Below, piece by piece: positions 38,453 through 52,194 of a stretch of 64,000 nt of DNA. A program made the translations under genes and the position numbers. The notes under the pieces are model-generated. The model saw only the letters and a program-made list of their open reading frames with translations, made no database searches and was not told where the DNA came from. This DNA is from Chondrilla cf. caribensis (Eukaryota; Porifera; Demospongiae; Chondrillida; Chondrillidae), in contig OZ026558.1 in NCBI GenBank assembly GCA_964020155.1, forward strand, positions 70,001 through 134,000. Reading direction: 5' to 3'. Position 1 is the first letter of the stretch, and each line of letters starts with the position of its first letter.

Positions 38453-39886
38453 ATGGCGGGCGACCTCGGGGGTCTGGTTAGAAGTATGGAAATAGCAGAC
38501 GATGGCACTTTAGAACGAATGGGTGATGTCAGCAATGTTTCTGAGACAGCAGAACGCAGCGGAAAGGTGTGCGGCTGTTGGTCCAGGCATAGATAGTCAA
38601 TGACAACGAGCGCGTGACGCTCACGATGTGCCCTGCTTACTGACGTGTTTCCCTCTCGACGCTGTAGGGGCTGGGTGGTGATAGTGTGGATGTTATGGAC
38701 GGTGAAAACCGCGAAGACGAAGAGGATGAAGTAGACATGGAGGTTCCAGATGAGCGGTTGGGTTCGAATGAAGATGACACGGAAGATATGAATGAATCTG
38801 TAGGTAGGGCGGACAGTACACAGCCAGTCTTGATGGATGAGACGGGGGAGACAGACACGGCAGATGGTGACCCCAAAGGGAAGAAGCAGCAAAGATTGAT
38901 ACAGTTTCCTTTAGCACGAGTTAAAGGGTAGGTGTGTTCAGAACACAGCTATGGACTACAGTGGAAACTCTCTCTATTAAGGACACTTTGGGACCTTGAT
39001 TTTAGTCCTTATTACAGATGTGTCCTCAATTCAGAGGTCACTTAATACACTACAGTACTACACTGGGACACAGAATGGTGTCCTTACTACAGAGATTTCT
39101 GCTATTCAGAGGTTTGTAATAGAGAGGTTCCACGGTACATCGCCATGATACAACATCCACATGATGTGGCTAGTGGCAGACGTCCAACTGTCTGTATCCC
39201 ACGCCAGTGTGGTATTGATGTGGAGCCCACTGTACGTACAGTATAGCTTGGTACACTCCTTGAAGGGCACTCCTAATCTGTACTTCCTTCTGTACAGAGG
39301 TACTTGCTATCAGTACTGGTTGACACGGTGTACATGAGCTAGGGACTGAGTGAGGTGTACTCACTAACCAGGAGTGTGTCCTAACCAGGAATGTGCTACC
39401 CAGGAGTGTACACTAACCAGGAGTGTACACTAACCAGGAGTGTGTACTAACCAGGAGTGTGTACTAACCAGGAGTGTGTACTAACCAGGAGTGTGTACTA
39501 ACCAGGAGTGTGTGCTAACCAGGAGTGTGTGCTAACCAGGAGTGTGTACCATCCTATGTACTTCCCATACAAGTTGACTATAATCGTCTGTATATGTTGT
39601 GTTTGTATATGACATCTACCCATGCTCATGTTTGTAGTTGTGTTTTTATATGTTGTATTTATTGTTGTTGTTTAGCATAATCAAGAGTGATCCGGACATT
39701 GCTATTGTTAGTCAGGATACCGTGTTTCTGATTACCAAGGCAACAGAGCTGTTTGTGAAATACCTGTCGGGTGAATGTGTTCGGCAAACACAGGAAGCAA
39801 AAAGGAAAGTAATTCAGCGAAAAGACCTGGACAATCCTTTGAAAAGAAATGACTGTTTAATGTTCCTAGAAGGCTGTATGGATTGA
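38453..39886 (+). CDS. POLE4: POLE4-like histone-fold subunit of DNA polymerase epsilon
   Basis: Exons 38453-38566, 38668-38927, 39676-39886 join in phase to 194 residues. The C-terminal ~80 residues are a histone fold of the NF-YC/POLE4/CHRAC type: FPLARVKGIIKSDPD, FLITKATELFVKYL, and RKVIQRKDLDN, ending FLEGCMD as POLE4 proteins do. With a POLE3 partner this fold binds DNA in polymerase epsilon and chromatin-remodelling complexes. The first ~115 residues are strongly acidic (EDEEDEVDMEVPDE), longer than in vertebrate POLE4 (about 117 residues in all). CHRAC1-like identity is the alternative, but the DLDN and FLEG end favours POLE4. Confidence 0.91.
39372..39547 (+). repeat. 17-bp minisatellite in POLE4-like intron 2
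   Basis: About ten copies of AACCAGGAGTGTGTACT. Confidence 0.92.
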
Positions 39887-40776
39887 ATAGATGCTTTCCA
39901 TAATTGTACATGTATATTCATTAACAGTACATTGTGAGGACTGTTAATTGTTTGTTGATGGCTGTTTTATTACTGTTGTGTTACAAGTCCCATTGCTGTA
40001 CTGAATGTAATCAATGCACACATCCACAACCAATAAGGAGTGTATACTACTAGAGTCCATATTATCAAGTCCTCTGACCTTTGACCCCTTGATTGCTACA
40101 CTTGGAGGTACATGACCCAGTGTATCTAGCCCTTGTGGCTATGGGCCTATCTCCTAAATTGTGAGGGGTGAGACACAGAGCTGAGACCCCGGGCTGCTTG
40201 CTCTGTGATCCTTAAGGCAAGCAATGCCAGGTGGCCTGGCCCTGCATGGTGGCTTGTCATGTTCGAGCATAACAAATGCTGCATTACTAACAATAATATC
40301 TCATTAAGTCTTTCTGAAGTGGGTGTATGTGAGAACAACTATTGTTTATGCTCTGGTAAAGTAAGCAAAAGAGATAATCAAATGTGGTAAATTGAGAGAA
40401 TGGTTAGCTCCCTGAAGTTACAAGCAGGTAAGTGCAAGTGCAGCAGGGCACGTTGTGTGGTGGAGTGTACATATTGTGTACACATGCTCATCCAGGTCGT
40501 ATAGTGGGTCCTCAGTGCCTCTATGTGCCATGGTGTGTGTGTGTGGGGGGGGGATCATTTCTGTCCCAACACTAACTACTATATATCAACTCATTAAACT
40601 ACAATATAATTGTCAGATACATAAATCGCATAAGTATTTACATTGATGTAGTAATTAATATTAATTATATTTATACACCACTGCAACTGCTACAGTTGAT
40701 CAAGGGATAATATAAAAACATTCCATGCACAACATCCTACTGTTTTCGAATGCTAGTAACTGGTGTATGCATTGCG
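39887..40776. other. Convergent intergenic region without a gene
   Basis: Unique sequence between the 3' ends of the POLE4-like and SKICH genes. Nothing recognisable apart from a short GT/G run at about 40532-40550. Confidence 0.5.
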
Positions 40777-41172
40777 TCACTCTCTACTTCTGTTTTGCAA
40801 ATTTTCACGACAAGACTCGATGTGAAGTACCCGACTAATCTCCGTCTCGTAACCAAGAAGGTGGGTTTTACAGTACGGGCACACCGCTCCTGGTCCCTCT
40901 AAGGACAGCGCTAGGGAGGCAATCTGGTTCCTTGACAAGTGGTCTTCATCCTCCTTCGACCTCTCCTCGAACATCTTCCGCTCGATAGTGTTACTGCTCT
41001 GATGCAGCACTTTTAGGTCATCACAGCTACTGCTATTCCTCTTGATGAACTGAGTTCTCGACGGGGTGACATCATCGTTGGGAGTGTCCCCTGCCACACA
41101 TGTTGATGTTGACTGTCTTCTGGTTGGAATGGAATTTATTGACGGAAATGCTGTTGGCGCTACCACACCTAG

Positions 41173-41207
<35 letters not shown>

Positions 41208-42684
41208 GATTTGTTAACTTCTCATCTTGGGTACTTTCCTCATTTGATGTATTTTGAAACGTGTCAGCAACTTCCTCAATGGTGCTGGCACTTTTAGGTC
41301 TCCTAACACCCTTAGACATTCCTCTCTCGTACTGATTAACCTTCACAGCCAACAGCTCAGCTTCTCTGTCCGCCTGGTGCTTCCCATGCCAGGCCTTATC
41401 AAGACTTTCCTGCAAGTAAATAACCTTTGATTTGTGCTTGCTTAACTCTTTCTTAAGTGCTTCATTTTCTTCAAGAACGTCCGAGAGTTGTTTTTGTAAT
41501 TTTTGATTTTTATCATAGACGGATTTTCTATCTGCTAAATCAGATTGTAAATCCTTCATTTTATTATTTGCAGAACGAACATCCTTGTCTTTTTCTTCCA
41601 GTTTCTCCTCTTGAAGCTGCAGCTGCACATTCAGTGTCTTCACTTGTTTCTTCAACATGAAAATCTCTTGCTCCTTTCTCTGAAGTTCAGCAGTTGACAC
41701 AACTACCATCCCATCACTAGAGGAGACAGAAGGAACATTGCCAGTGTCTTCCATGGACGGCAAAGAGAGACAAACACTGTTTCCTTCACATGTATTGCCA
41801 TCAGAGAAGTCTTGAGTCAGTCCACTAGCACTCTCTGACAGTCGACTGTCAACAAGTACATGTGAAGAGGAAATTGAAGGGGAAACTCCTTTGTGTAGCG
41901 AGGACACCTCCTCAGTATCCTCAACTTCAAGAACAAGTGGAGAACATGATGATAGATTGGATTCAACCCCAGGTGAGACACTTGAAGGGCTGATACAATC
42001 TCCCTCCAAAGTCAAAGTGTCTTCCTTCACACTTATCTCCTCTGATGTTTGCTTCGGGGGTGATGGTCTATTTGGTGAAGGATCTCTTGAGTGGATTTCC
42101 AGCACAGGGATACTCTCCTTTCGCTCTCCTTCCGACTTGAGAGACACAACCCCCAAACTCTCATCCGAAGGCTGACTGGTTATGATAGACCCACTCCAAC
42201 AACCCAAACCCGAATTCACCCTATCACCAACGTTGGTGGGCCATTCGCCGTCGAAATTCCCTTCCGGGAAAGACAGCATATCAAACGAGGAACCGCCTGA
42301 TGCCAGGCCTTGCGGGACAAGAGCTAAGAGGTCGTCTTCTTTGTCACACAGAAAAAATGTCTGACTCTGAGTCAGCACCCTCCCAGAGTAGTCTTCGTAG
42401 ACGAAGCAGTACTTGTACGGGGAGGACAAAGTGCTTGATTTCACGCGAACCAACTTAGATGGATCCAAATGGATGAGCATGGATCCTTTGTCGTCTTCCG
42501 CGCTCTTTTCCACCCACTGGAATTCCGAGATTCTAGTCAACTTGTCGTCATCTTGCTTGTACACGGCGACTCGATCTGCCGGGCCGATTTTCACATTGTC
42601 TTCAAGAGCGATTTCTATCGTTAAACCGTCCTTCTTCAGGTATCCTCGATCAACGTTGCGAAAACTGGCCACTGCCGTCGACAT
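40777..42684 (-). CDS. Intronless SKICH-domain coiled-coil zinc-finger protein (CALCOCO/TAX1BP1-like)
   Basis: One uninterrupted frame of 635 codons from an ATG at 42684. Residues about 5-110 read as a SKICH domain (VASFRNVDRGYL, GPADRVAVYKQDD, YKYCFVYEDYSGRVL). A Ser/acid-rich stretch follows to about 325, then a coiled coil at about 328-452 (ELQRKEQEIFMLKKQVKTL). A polyglutamine run of about 12 sits at 492-503. A C-terminal C2HC zinc finger near 603-625 (CPYC, HIESC) completes the layout of the CALCOCO/TAX1BP1 autophagy and signalling adaptors. In that family the SKICH domain binds partners, the coiled coil dimerises and the finger binds ubiquitin. Those roles are inferred. Lack of introns is unusual among these neighbours and could mark a retrocopy. 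Confidence 0.82.
41174..41210 (-). repeat. Polyglutamine-coding triplet repeat
   Basis: TTG triplets on the plus strand read as CAA on the coding strand, encoding about 12 glutamines inside the SKICH gene. Pure CAA makes it likely to vary in length. Confidence 0.9.
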
Positions 42685-43315
42685 CTTTTTGATAAAAATG
42701 AATTCTGAGTTCTTTCCCTAAATAAGTCCCTAGCGAACCGCATTGAGCTTAATGGATGACGTAAGATATCACGTGATGATGTCATGAGGACTCCCACTTC
42801 AGGTCACAAATTTCCTAAGTTGGTCCTCTTGCACGCTTCCTTGTTCGGATGTAGTGTCTGTGTATTTGGAACTAGTGTTGCTCAACAGTACATTGTAGCC
42901 CAAATGTGTACATGTGCATACATAGACTAATGTATGTATTTGTGTACTTCTATATATGTACTACAGTGACAGATTGAAACTAATAACAATGCCATGCACC
43001 ATATTAGTCACCATATCCTCATCGCATCCCTCACTACATGCTCATTGCCCCCTGGACTGCACCCCTCAGTAGATCTATTCAGACTTGGTCAATGTTTCCA
43101 GACCGATGAGGCCTGGTTCAATATTCAGAACCGGAATGGAGTAGCCCAATATTGGAGAGGGAGGGTTGAAGCCAGAGATGTCCAGACCTCCTCCTCCTCC
43201 ACTCTGGTTCATTCACTTATCATCATCACAGAAACCGACTATTATTGCATGATTATACTGACTAGCTTATGGTCTCACCACTCGTGGTCCCAGTTACAGG
43301 CTACATACACACTTG

Positions 43316-43912
43316 TAATGTCACACTATCGAGGTGCAGCTGGCATGTCACACTATCGAGGTGCAGCTGGCACGTCACACTATCAAGGTGCAGCCGGCAT
43401 GTCACACTATCAAGGTGCAGCTGGCACGTCACACTATCGAGGTACAGCTGGCATGTCACACTATCGAGGTGCAGCTGGCACGTCACACTATCGAGGTACA
43501 GCTGGCATGTCACACTATCGAGGTACAGCTGGCATGTCACACTATCGAGGTACAGCTGGCACGTCACACTATCGAGGTGCAGCCGGCACGTCACACTATC
43601 GAGGTGCAGCCGGCACGTCACACTATCGAGGTACAGCTGGCATGTCACACTATCGAGGTGCAGCTGGCATGTCACACTATCAAGGTGCAGCCGGCATGTC
43701 ACACTATCAAGGTGCAGCCGGCATGTCACACTATCGAGGTGCAGCTGGCATGTCACACTATTGAGGTGCAGCTGGCACGTCACACTATCGAGGTGCAGCC
43801 GGCATGTCACACTATCGAGGTACAGCCGGCATGTCACACTATCGAGGTGCAGCCGGCATGTCACACTATCGAGGTGCAGCTGGCATGTCACACTATCAAG
43901 GTGCAGCTGGCA
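43316..43912. repeat. 27-bp tandem repeat, 22 copies
   Basis: Unit containing GGTGCAGCTGGCATGTCACA with few variants (Y and R switches). Several forward frames and one reverse frame are open across it because 27 is a multiple of three. No exon structure supports translation. The flank from the SKICH gene start to the array (42685-43315) shows no gene. Confidence 0.93.
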
Positions 43913-44084
43913 TGTGTAGTTGGGAGGATGCGTGTGTGTGGACGCAAGGAGCCCGAGCACGGGTGTGTTCACGCACTGCAGACACACAGGGTGCTGGGTA
44001 CTACTTATTGAATATTATCAGAGAAAGTGGTTGAATATCTACAGAACACACAGCTAGAGTTCTATAAAAGACTGAAATCTACTC

Positions 44085-46923
<2,839 letters not shown>

Positions 46924-47074
46924 TTCAAACTATCCTTCTCGACGTTCAGGAGTTGACAATAAAAGATTTTCCTGTGGTTACGGTGGGAGTACCTTGTAAT
47001 ATAAATCCGAGAACTTATATATGATCCAAAGACTATGTTATTCGTATTAATAGAGCAGTAGTGACGTCAAGAAG
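46924..47074. promoter_or_regulatory. Divergent promoter with a CRE palindrome
   Basis: Only 151 bases separate the MYL6 start codon (minus) from the tetraspanin start codon (plus). TGACGTCA, a perfect cAMP-response-element palindrome, lies at 47062-47069, and the tetraspanin ATG sits in GAAGATGGCGGC. CREB/ATF binding is the known role of the palindrome. Its use here is inferred. Confidence 0.5.
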
Positions 47075-49299
47075 ATGGCGGCTAAAGGCATTCTCAGAGC
47101 TATCTGCGGATACAAATCTTTGAAGATTATTCTGCTATTGATGAACTGTTTATATATCGTAGGTTTATTACAAATTATTCTAATGTGTGTTAAAACGGGA
47201 CCCTTATAGCTAAGGTTGGGCTAGGACGCCACACAGGTAGTACTCCTTATAAGCCTTATAAAGACCCACCTACTCGACTGTGATTAATTAATGATTGCAA
47301 TAGAGAATTCTTAATGTTAATTTTGATCAGACAAAGTTAATATATGCAAAGTGGGTGACATTGAGGAGAGTGGGAAAGGATGTTTTAATCTGTACACTGT
47401 GGTTCCGAGGGCCTTTATAAGCTGGTGGTGTGCTCGCTGCTACCATCTTACCAACTCTGACACACATCCACAAGGCAATAATACAACTGAACCTCTTCAA
47501 CATGAAACTCTACGAGCAACTTCAAAATACCTATACCTACCTACCTGCCATGCTAGCAGTATTTCATGTTAACAGTACTTACACCCTGTGCGTGTACACC
47601 AGTGGTACATGTAGCCTCACCCTCCTCCTCCTCCTCCTCCTCCTCCTCTCCCTCCCTCCTCCCCCTCCTGCAGATGTTGTCTCTGATATTGATTGCCCTG
47701 CTCATTCCCTTGACTCTACTGTACTACTCGGTGGGCGTGGCAGCTCCCATCGGGCTGGTAGCCTGTGTGCTCTTCATCGTGGCTATTGTGGGGATAGTGG
47801 CCGTTGTACTCCACCATCAAGTGGTCCTGTTCTTTGTATCCTTAAAAACAAAAATGGCTGCATTGTGCCACACATAAGGCAAGCTGGTGGTCAATCTCAG
47901 CTTGTGTCACACTACTCGTTGCCTTCTACTATCCCTCCTAATGGCCCCCACCATCCCTTGTGTTGTCCCAATTCTACAACACTTTTTACTTCTGGTTTGT
48001 GTGTTGTAATGTGTCCTAACATGTTGATATTCACCACACCCCTCCAACCCATCACCACACCCCTCTAACTCATCACCACACCCCTCCAACCCATCACCAC
48101 ACCCCTCAAACCCATCACCACACCCCTCCAACCCATCACCACACCCCTCAAACCCATCACCACACCCCTCCAACCCATCACCAAACCCATCACCACACCC
48201 CTCAAACCCATCACCACACCCCTCCAACCCATCACCACACCCCTCCAACTCATCACCACACCCCTTAAACCTACACTCCTTGACCACTCCCACCAGTATA
48301 TGATATTCATAGGATTGGTGGGCCTCTTTCTGCTGGCCACATCCATAGCAGCAGCTGCCTTTGCCGACCAGCTGACAGCTATCGGTTTCCAGTCCACTTG
48401 GAGGGGTCTGACCTGTGACCAGAAGGCTTCTCTGCAGAACTACCTGGACTGCTGCGGACTGGACAATGAGCACAAGGGGGGCAACTACAGTAATTGTGAA
48501 GGTGGGGAGTATGCGCACCCGCAGTGTGGGAACTCTCCCGTCCTCACATCCGGAGGGGTAAGTAGGGGTGGTCCTAGCGGGTGTGTTCAGTGATTGAGTA
48601 GGTGTGGTCCTAGCGGGTGTGTTCAGTGATTGAGTAGGTGTGGTCCTAGCGGGTGTGTTCAGTGTTTGAGTAGGTGTGGTCCTAGCGGGTGTGTTCAGTG
48701 CTTGAGTAGGTGTGGTCCTAGCAGGTGTGTTCAGTGTTTGAGTAGGTGTGGTCCTAGTGGGTGTGTTCAGTGTTTGAATAGGTGTGGTCCTAGCAGGTGT
48801 GTTCAGTGTTTGAGTAGGTGTGGTCCTAGTGGGTGTGTTCAGTGCTTGTGTAGGTGTGGTCCTAGTGAGTGTGTTCAGTGTTTGAGTAGGTGTGGCTCTA
48901 GTGGGTGTGTTCAGTGTCAGAGAAGGATCAGCGACTGTTCCTTTCACCCCGCCGCACCCTTCTTCAACACAGCGCTGTTGCTTTGTTCGTAACAATGATG
49001 AAGACAACGACTGTCCAAACTGCCTGCCGTGTCTTGTGGGCTGGCAGGGGTACCTCAGTGCCATCTGCAGAGCTGTGGCTGCCTTTGGGATCATATTTGC
49101 ACTATCCAAGGTGTGCATTGTTTGTTTATTGTTGTTCTTGTTATTTCCTATTGTGTAGGACTGTTACAGAATTGGGATATATATCCAATGGTGGCATTTG
49201 TGACAATTTTTTCTCTCTTTGCAGATAGCAGCTGTGGTGATCTCCTATCGCTACAGAAATCTGAAGAACCCATCAGCTGACCCCACTGACTATCTATAA
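47075..49299 (+). CDS. Tetraspanin, TSPAN13/TSPAN31-like
   Basis: Exons 47075-47158, 47674-47835, 48297-48557, 48973-49110, 49225-49299 join in phase to 239 residues. Four membrane segments are visible: about 18-46, 51-75, 82-105, and one in the last two exons (AFGIIFALSKIAAVVISY). The large loop has the tetraspanin CCG motif (YLDCCGLDN), a later CC pair (RCCFVRNN) and CPNC. HHQVVLFFYMIF and the tail YRYRNLKNPSADP closely follow TSPAN13/31. Such proteins organise membrane microdomains. The acceptor of exon 4 was set at 48973 because it keeps the frame and starts the RCC motif. An extra small exon inside the repeat cannot be excluded. Confidence 0.9.
48028..48275 (+). repeat. 21-bp minisatellite in tetraspanin intron 2
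   Basis: About 12 copies of CACCACACCCCTCCAACCCAT ending close to the exon 3 acceptor. Confidence 0.92.
48555..48935 (+). repeat. 36-bp minisatellite spanning tetraspanin intron 3
   Basis: About ten units starting at the donor GGG|GTAAGTAGGGGTGG. Each unit carries a donor-like GAGTAGGTGTGG and an acceptor-like GTGTGTTCAG. Confidence 0.92.
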
Positions 49300-49634
49300 T
49301 ACATACACACCCACACTCTTGACTATGTTTATGTGCATGGGAGTATTTTAATCAGCAATTATAAGTTAATCATTGGTTAATCATTGGTTAATCATTGCAA
49401 TTATAAGTATTATAAACAATATGCATCTCTCTGGAGACCACACCCATACCCTAAGGTCATGCCCTTCATCAGTGAATTTAATATAGCCATGTATCACAAT
49501 GGGTGGAGTTGAATTGATTGAACTAACGTCAATTAATGCTAAAGTTATAAAACTTTCAAAAATTAACTACTCTGCAATTGGTTATCTTAAAGTATTATGA
49601 ATACCTTTAATTTTAACAGCATTGAATCTTGAAC
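49300..49634. other. Convergent intergenic region without a gene
   Basis: An AT-rich stretch with three near-direct copies of GTTAATCATTG at about 49365-49396. No coding signal is seen. Confidence 0.5.
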
Positions 49635-49997
49635 TCAATCAATGCCTTTGACCGTCATCCTCACTCCAACGTTCCAGGAGTACTTCTTCACCTCAGTCAC
49701 AGGAAATGGCTTTGCATTCGAAATCCTGAACCTTTCCTTCTGCGGGCTGCCCACCACTTCAACGTAGAGGCAGTAGTCAGTGTACCAGGGTCCATCCTCA
49801 GTTCCTGTGAAGCCCTTCCAGACTTTATCCTGAACTTGGTCCTTCACTTTGTCAAGGGTCTCCATGATAGGGTCATCTGGGTCTACTTGAATCTTCTCCC
49901 ATTCCTTATCATACTTGTTGAAAGAACCCTGGTATGTTCCACTGAAGTCCTTCCCCAATAATTCCTCGTAAATGTCCTTCACCTTTTTCACAGACAT
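49635..49997 (-). CDS. Unrecognised 120-residue single-exon protein
   Basis: An uninterrupted frame from ATG 49997 to a stop at 49635, with ordinary unbiased composition. It starts MSVKKVKDIYEELLGKDFSG and ends GVRMTVKGID. It has charged helical first and middle parts, an aromatic stretch (GPWYTDYCLYVEVV), no signal peptide, no membrane segment and only one cysteine. No family is recognised. Length, composition and a clean ATG favour a real gene. The absence of introns makes splice evidence unavailable. Confidence 0.55.
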   Translation of the reverse strand: MSVKKVKDIYEELLGKDFSGTYQGSFNKYDKEWEKIQVDPDDPIMETLDKVKDQVQDKVWKGFTGTEDGPWYTDYCLYVEVVGSPQKERFRISNAKPFPVTEVKKYSWNVGVRMTVKGID

Positions 49998-50284
49998 CTC
50001 TTTGTTGTCGTGACTCAGCTAATGGGAGGGATTTCCCCTCCAACTTTCCCTTCATAGTATGCTGACTACTGAATCAGCACAACTGAATTGTAACCACAAA
50101 CAGTGCAGTACGTCTTGTATTAGAGCTGCCATTGTTATTGGCAATGTTTCAACAGCACTAAGTATGTTGCTACATTTAGGGATGCCCACCACTTTCAATG
50201 TACATGTATATACTATATTGGTCATATATCATGCAAGCACTGATAAACTCATTTTGTGGACACCAATAGACTTTGCAGCAGCTC

Positions 50285-51410
50285 CTGGAGGTGTACGTAC
50301 ATGCATCAGCATTCGTGCTTTGATGCATCACATGGACACTGGAGAGGCCGTGGTGACCAACAATAAAATTTGACATTTTCCAGCTGGTCACCACGAGGTC
50401 CATAGCACAAACTGGAAGGTGAGCATGCATCTATTTTAATTTGTGTTGTAGATCTTGGTATGGACACTGGGCAGCCCTTGGTGACTAAAACCTGAATGTT
50501 AAATCACTTGGGTGGTCACCACCAGGTCTATAGCAGCTATGCTAAAATGTACATATGTACAAAAGTGTATGTATATATGCATTATATGGGCACCAGGGAG
50601 TTTTGTGATCGGCTGGAAATCACGTTTTTTGTCACTACAAGGTCCATATCACCTCAAGGAGAGTTTGTGTCAGTATTTACTCTATGAGTCATCACATTGA
50701 CACCAGAGTGACCGTGGTGACCAGGAGGGCAATTTGACTTTTTAAGCTGGTCACCATGAGGCCTATAGCACACCCAGGATGGTGTTCATGCATTGAAATT
50801 TGTGTTGATAAGTCTGATATGGTCCCTGCATCCCCTGGTCCCTGCATCCCCTGGTCCCTGCATCCCCTGGTCCCTACATCCCCTGGTCCCTGGTCCCTGC
50901 ATCCCCTGGTCCCTGCATCCCCTGGTCCCTGGTCCCTGGTCCCTGCATCCCCTGGTCCCTGGTCCCTGCATCCCCTGGTCCCTGGTCCCTGGTCCCTGCA
51001 TCCCCTGGTCCCTGGTCCCAGCATCCCCTGGTCCCTGGTCCCTGGCCCCTGCATCCCCTGGTCCCTGGCCCCTGCATCCCCTAGTAAGCAGCAACAAACT
51101 GTGAGATTCCCTGACCAGTCACCAAGAGGTCTGTAACACCTCCATTGGAATGTACATATAAAAGTTTTATGTATTTGTATAATTATGTGTCATATGGACA
51201 ATAGGGAGTTTTTGACTTGCTAGAAAACATATCTTTTTGTCACCACTAGGTCTGTCCCACCTCCAGGAGAGTGTACATGCATCAGTATGTGCTCTATGAA
51301 CCATTGCATGGACACCAGAGTGACCGTGGTGACCTGCAATAAAATTTGACATTTTTAGTTGGTCACCACAAGGCCTATAGCACACCCAAGATTGTTATCA
51401 TGCGTTGATA
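50285..51410. repeat. Tandem/dispersed ~100-bp modules with inverted GGTGACC arms
   Basis: At least six related modules carry GTGGTGACC, a spacer of about 25-30 bases often containing CAATAAAATTTGACATTTT, then GGTCACCAC followed by AAGGCCTATAGCACACC. The arms are inverted repeats and could form a hairpin. Alternate modules differ in spacer. Confidence 0.8.
50819..51080. repeat. TCCCTGCATCCCCTGG minisatellite
   Basis: Units of CTGGTCCCTGCATCCC and CTGGTCC, inserted within one of the hairpin modules. Confidence 0.93.
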
Positions 51411-51412
51411 AG

Positions 51413-52194
51413 TTTGATATGTGTGCAGTGTTTCATATGTATACATGTATGCAAACAATATTATACACGTGATATGTATCATTCTGATAATGTAATGGCG
51501 GTAGCATTATCCTATCTTGAAACTATGCATGAAAAGATGATTTGAAGGCAAATCAGAATCGCTGGCATTGTCAGGGTACAACAAAGTTACCCCCCCCCCC
51601 CCCGTCACTGACATTGGTGTAGTGATATATACCATTGTATAGACGCACCAGAAGGCCCATAGATCACCTTCAAGCACCATGCATGCCAACTCCTCAACAA
51701 TCCATTGATGATGCTTGTTGACTACATAGTATTACATGCATGGAGGATGAAAATACTGCAGTGCAAGGACAGCAACCAAACCACAAGGAGGAAGTGGCAA
51801 CAGTTCTGGGCCTGGTACGACCTAGCTGAATTATGTACCATCAGTTGCCCCATGATACATGAAATAACTGTGAAACCTTTGCCATCGTTCTTTGCAAAAC
51901 TATAGGCTGTCACATGATGACATATTTAATGTACACCAGATAGCCTATGATCTGAATGGCTACGTAACACGAATCCAAACCTTCCCTGATTTGGGTGTGG
52001 TATATATTGAATGGAATCAATTATAGCTTAATTATGTTAAATATTACAAATAAATAATAATTATATTGTAATTGCATAAAACAATCCTTTTGTACAGAAG
52101 CAGTTAAATGAAAATGCATGCATACAAATTATCATTAGTTGTAGCATTACTACTCCCTATTACCTCTTCATTGGTAAACGTATGTACATGGGCA
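51413..52194. other. No gene recognised
   Basis: Unique AT-rich sequence with a C homopolymer at about 51590-51603. It includes the 3' flank of the sulfotransferase-like gene. Confidence 0.45.

Noticed and set aside
47907..49118. A 403-codon minus-strand frame
   Set aside because: Made of two minisatellites and the antisense of tetraspanin exons. The plus-strand gene has full family support.
48892..49158. Tetraspanin exon 4 starting at 48928 (TGTCAGAG)
   Set aside because: That acceptor puts the loop out of frame and meets a TAA. The acceptor at 48973 keeps the frame and the CC motif.
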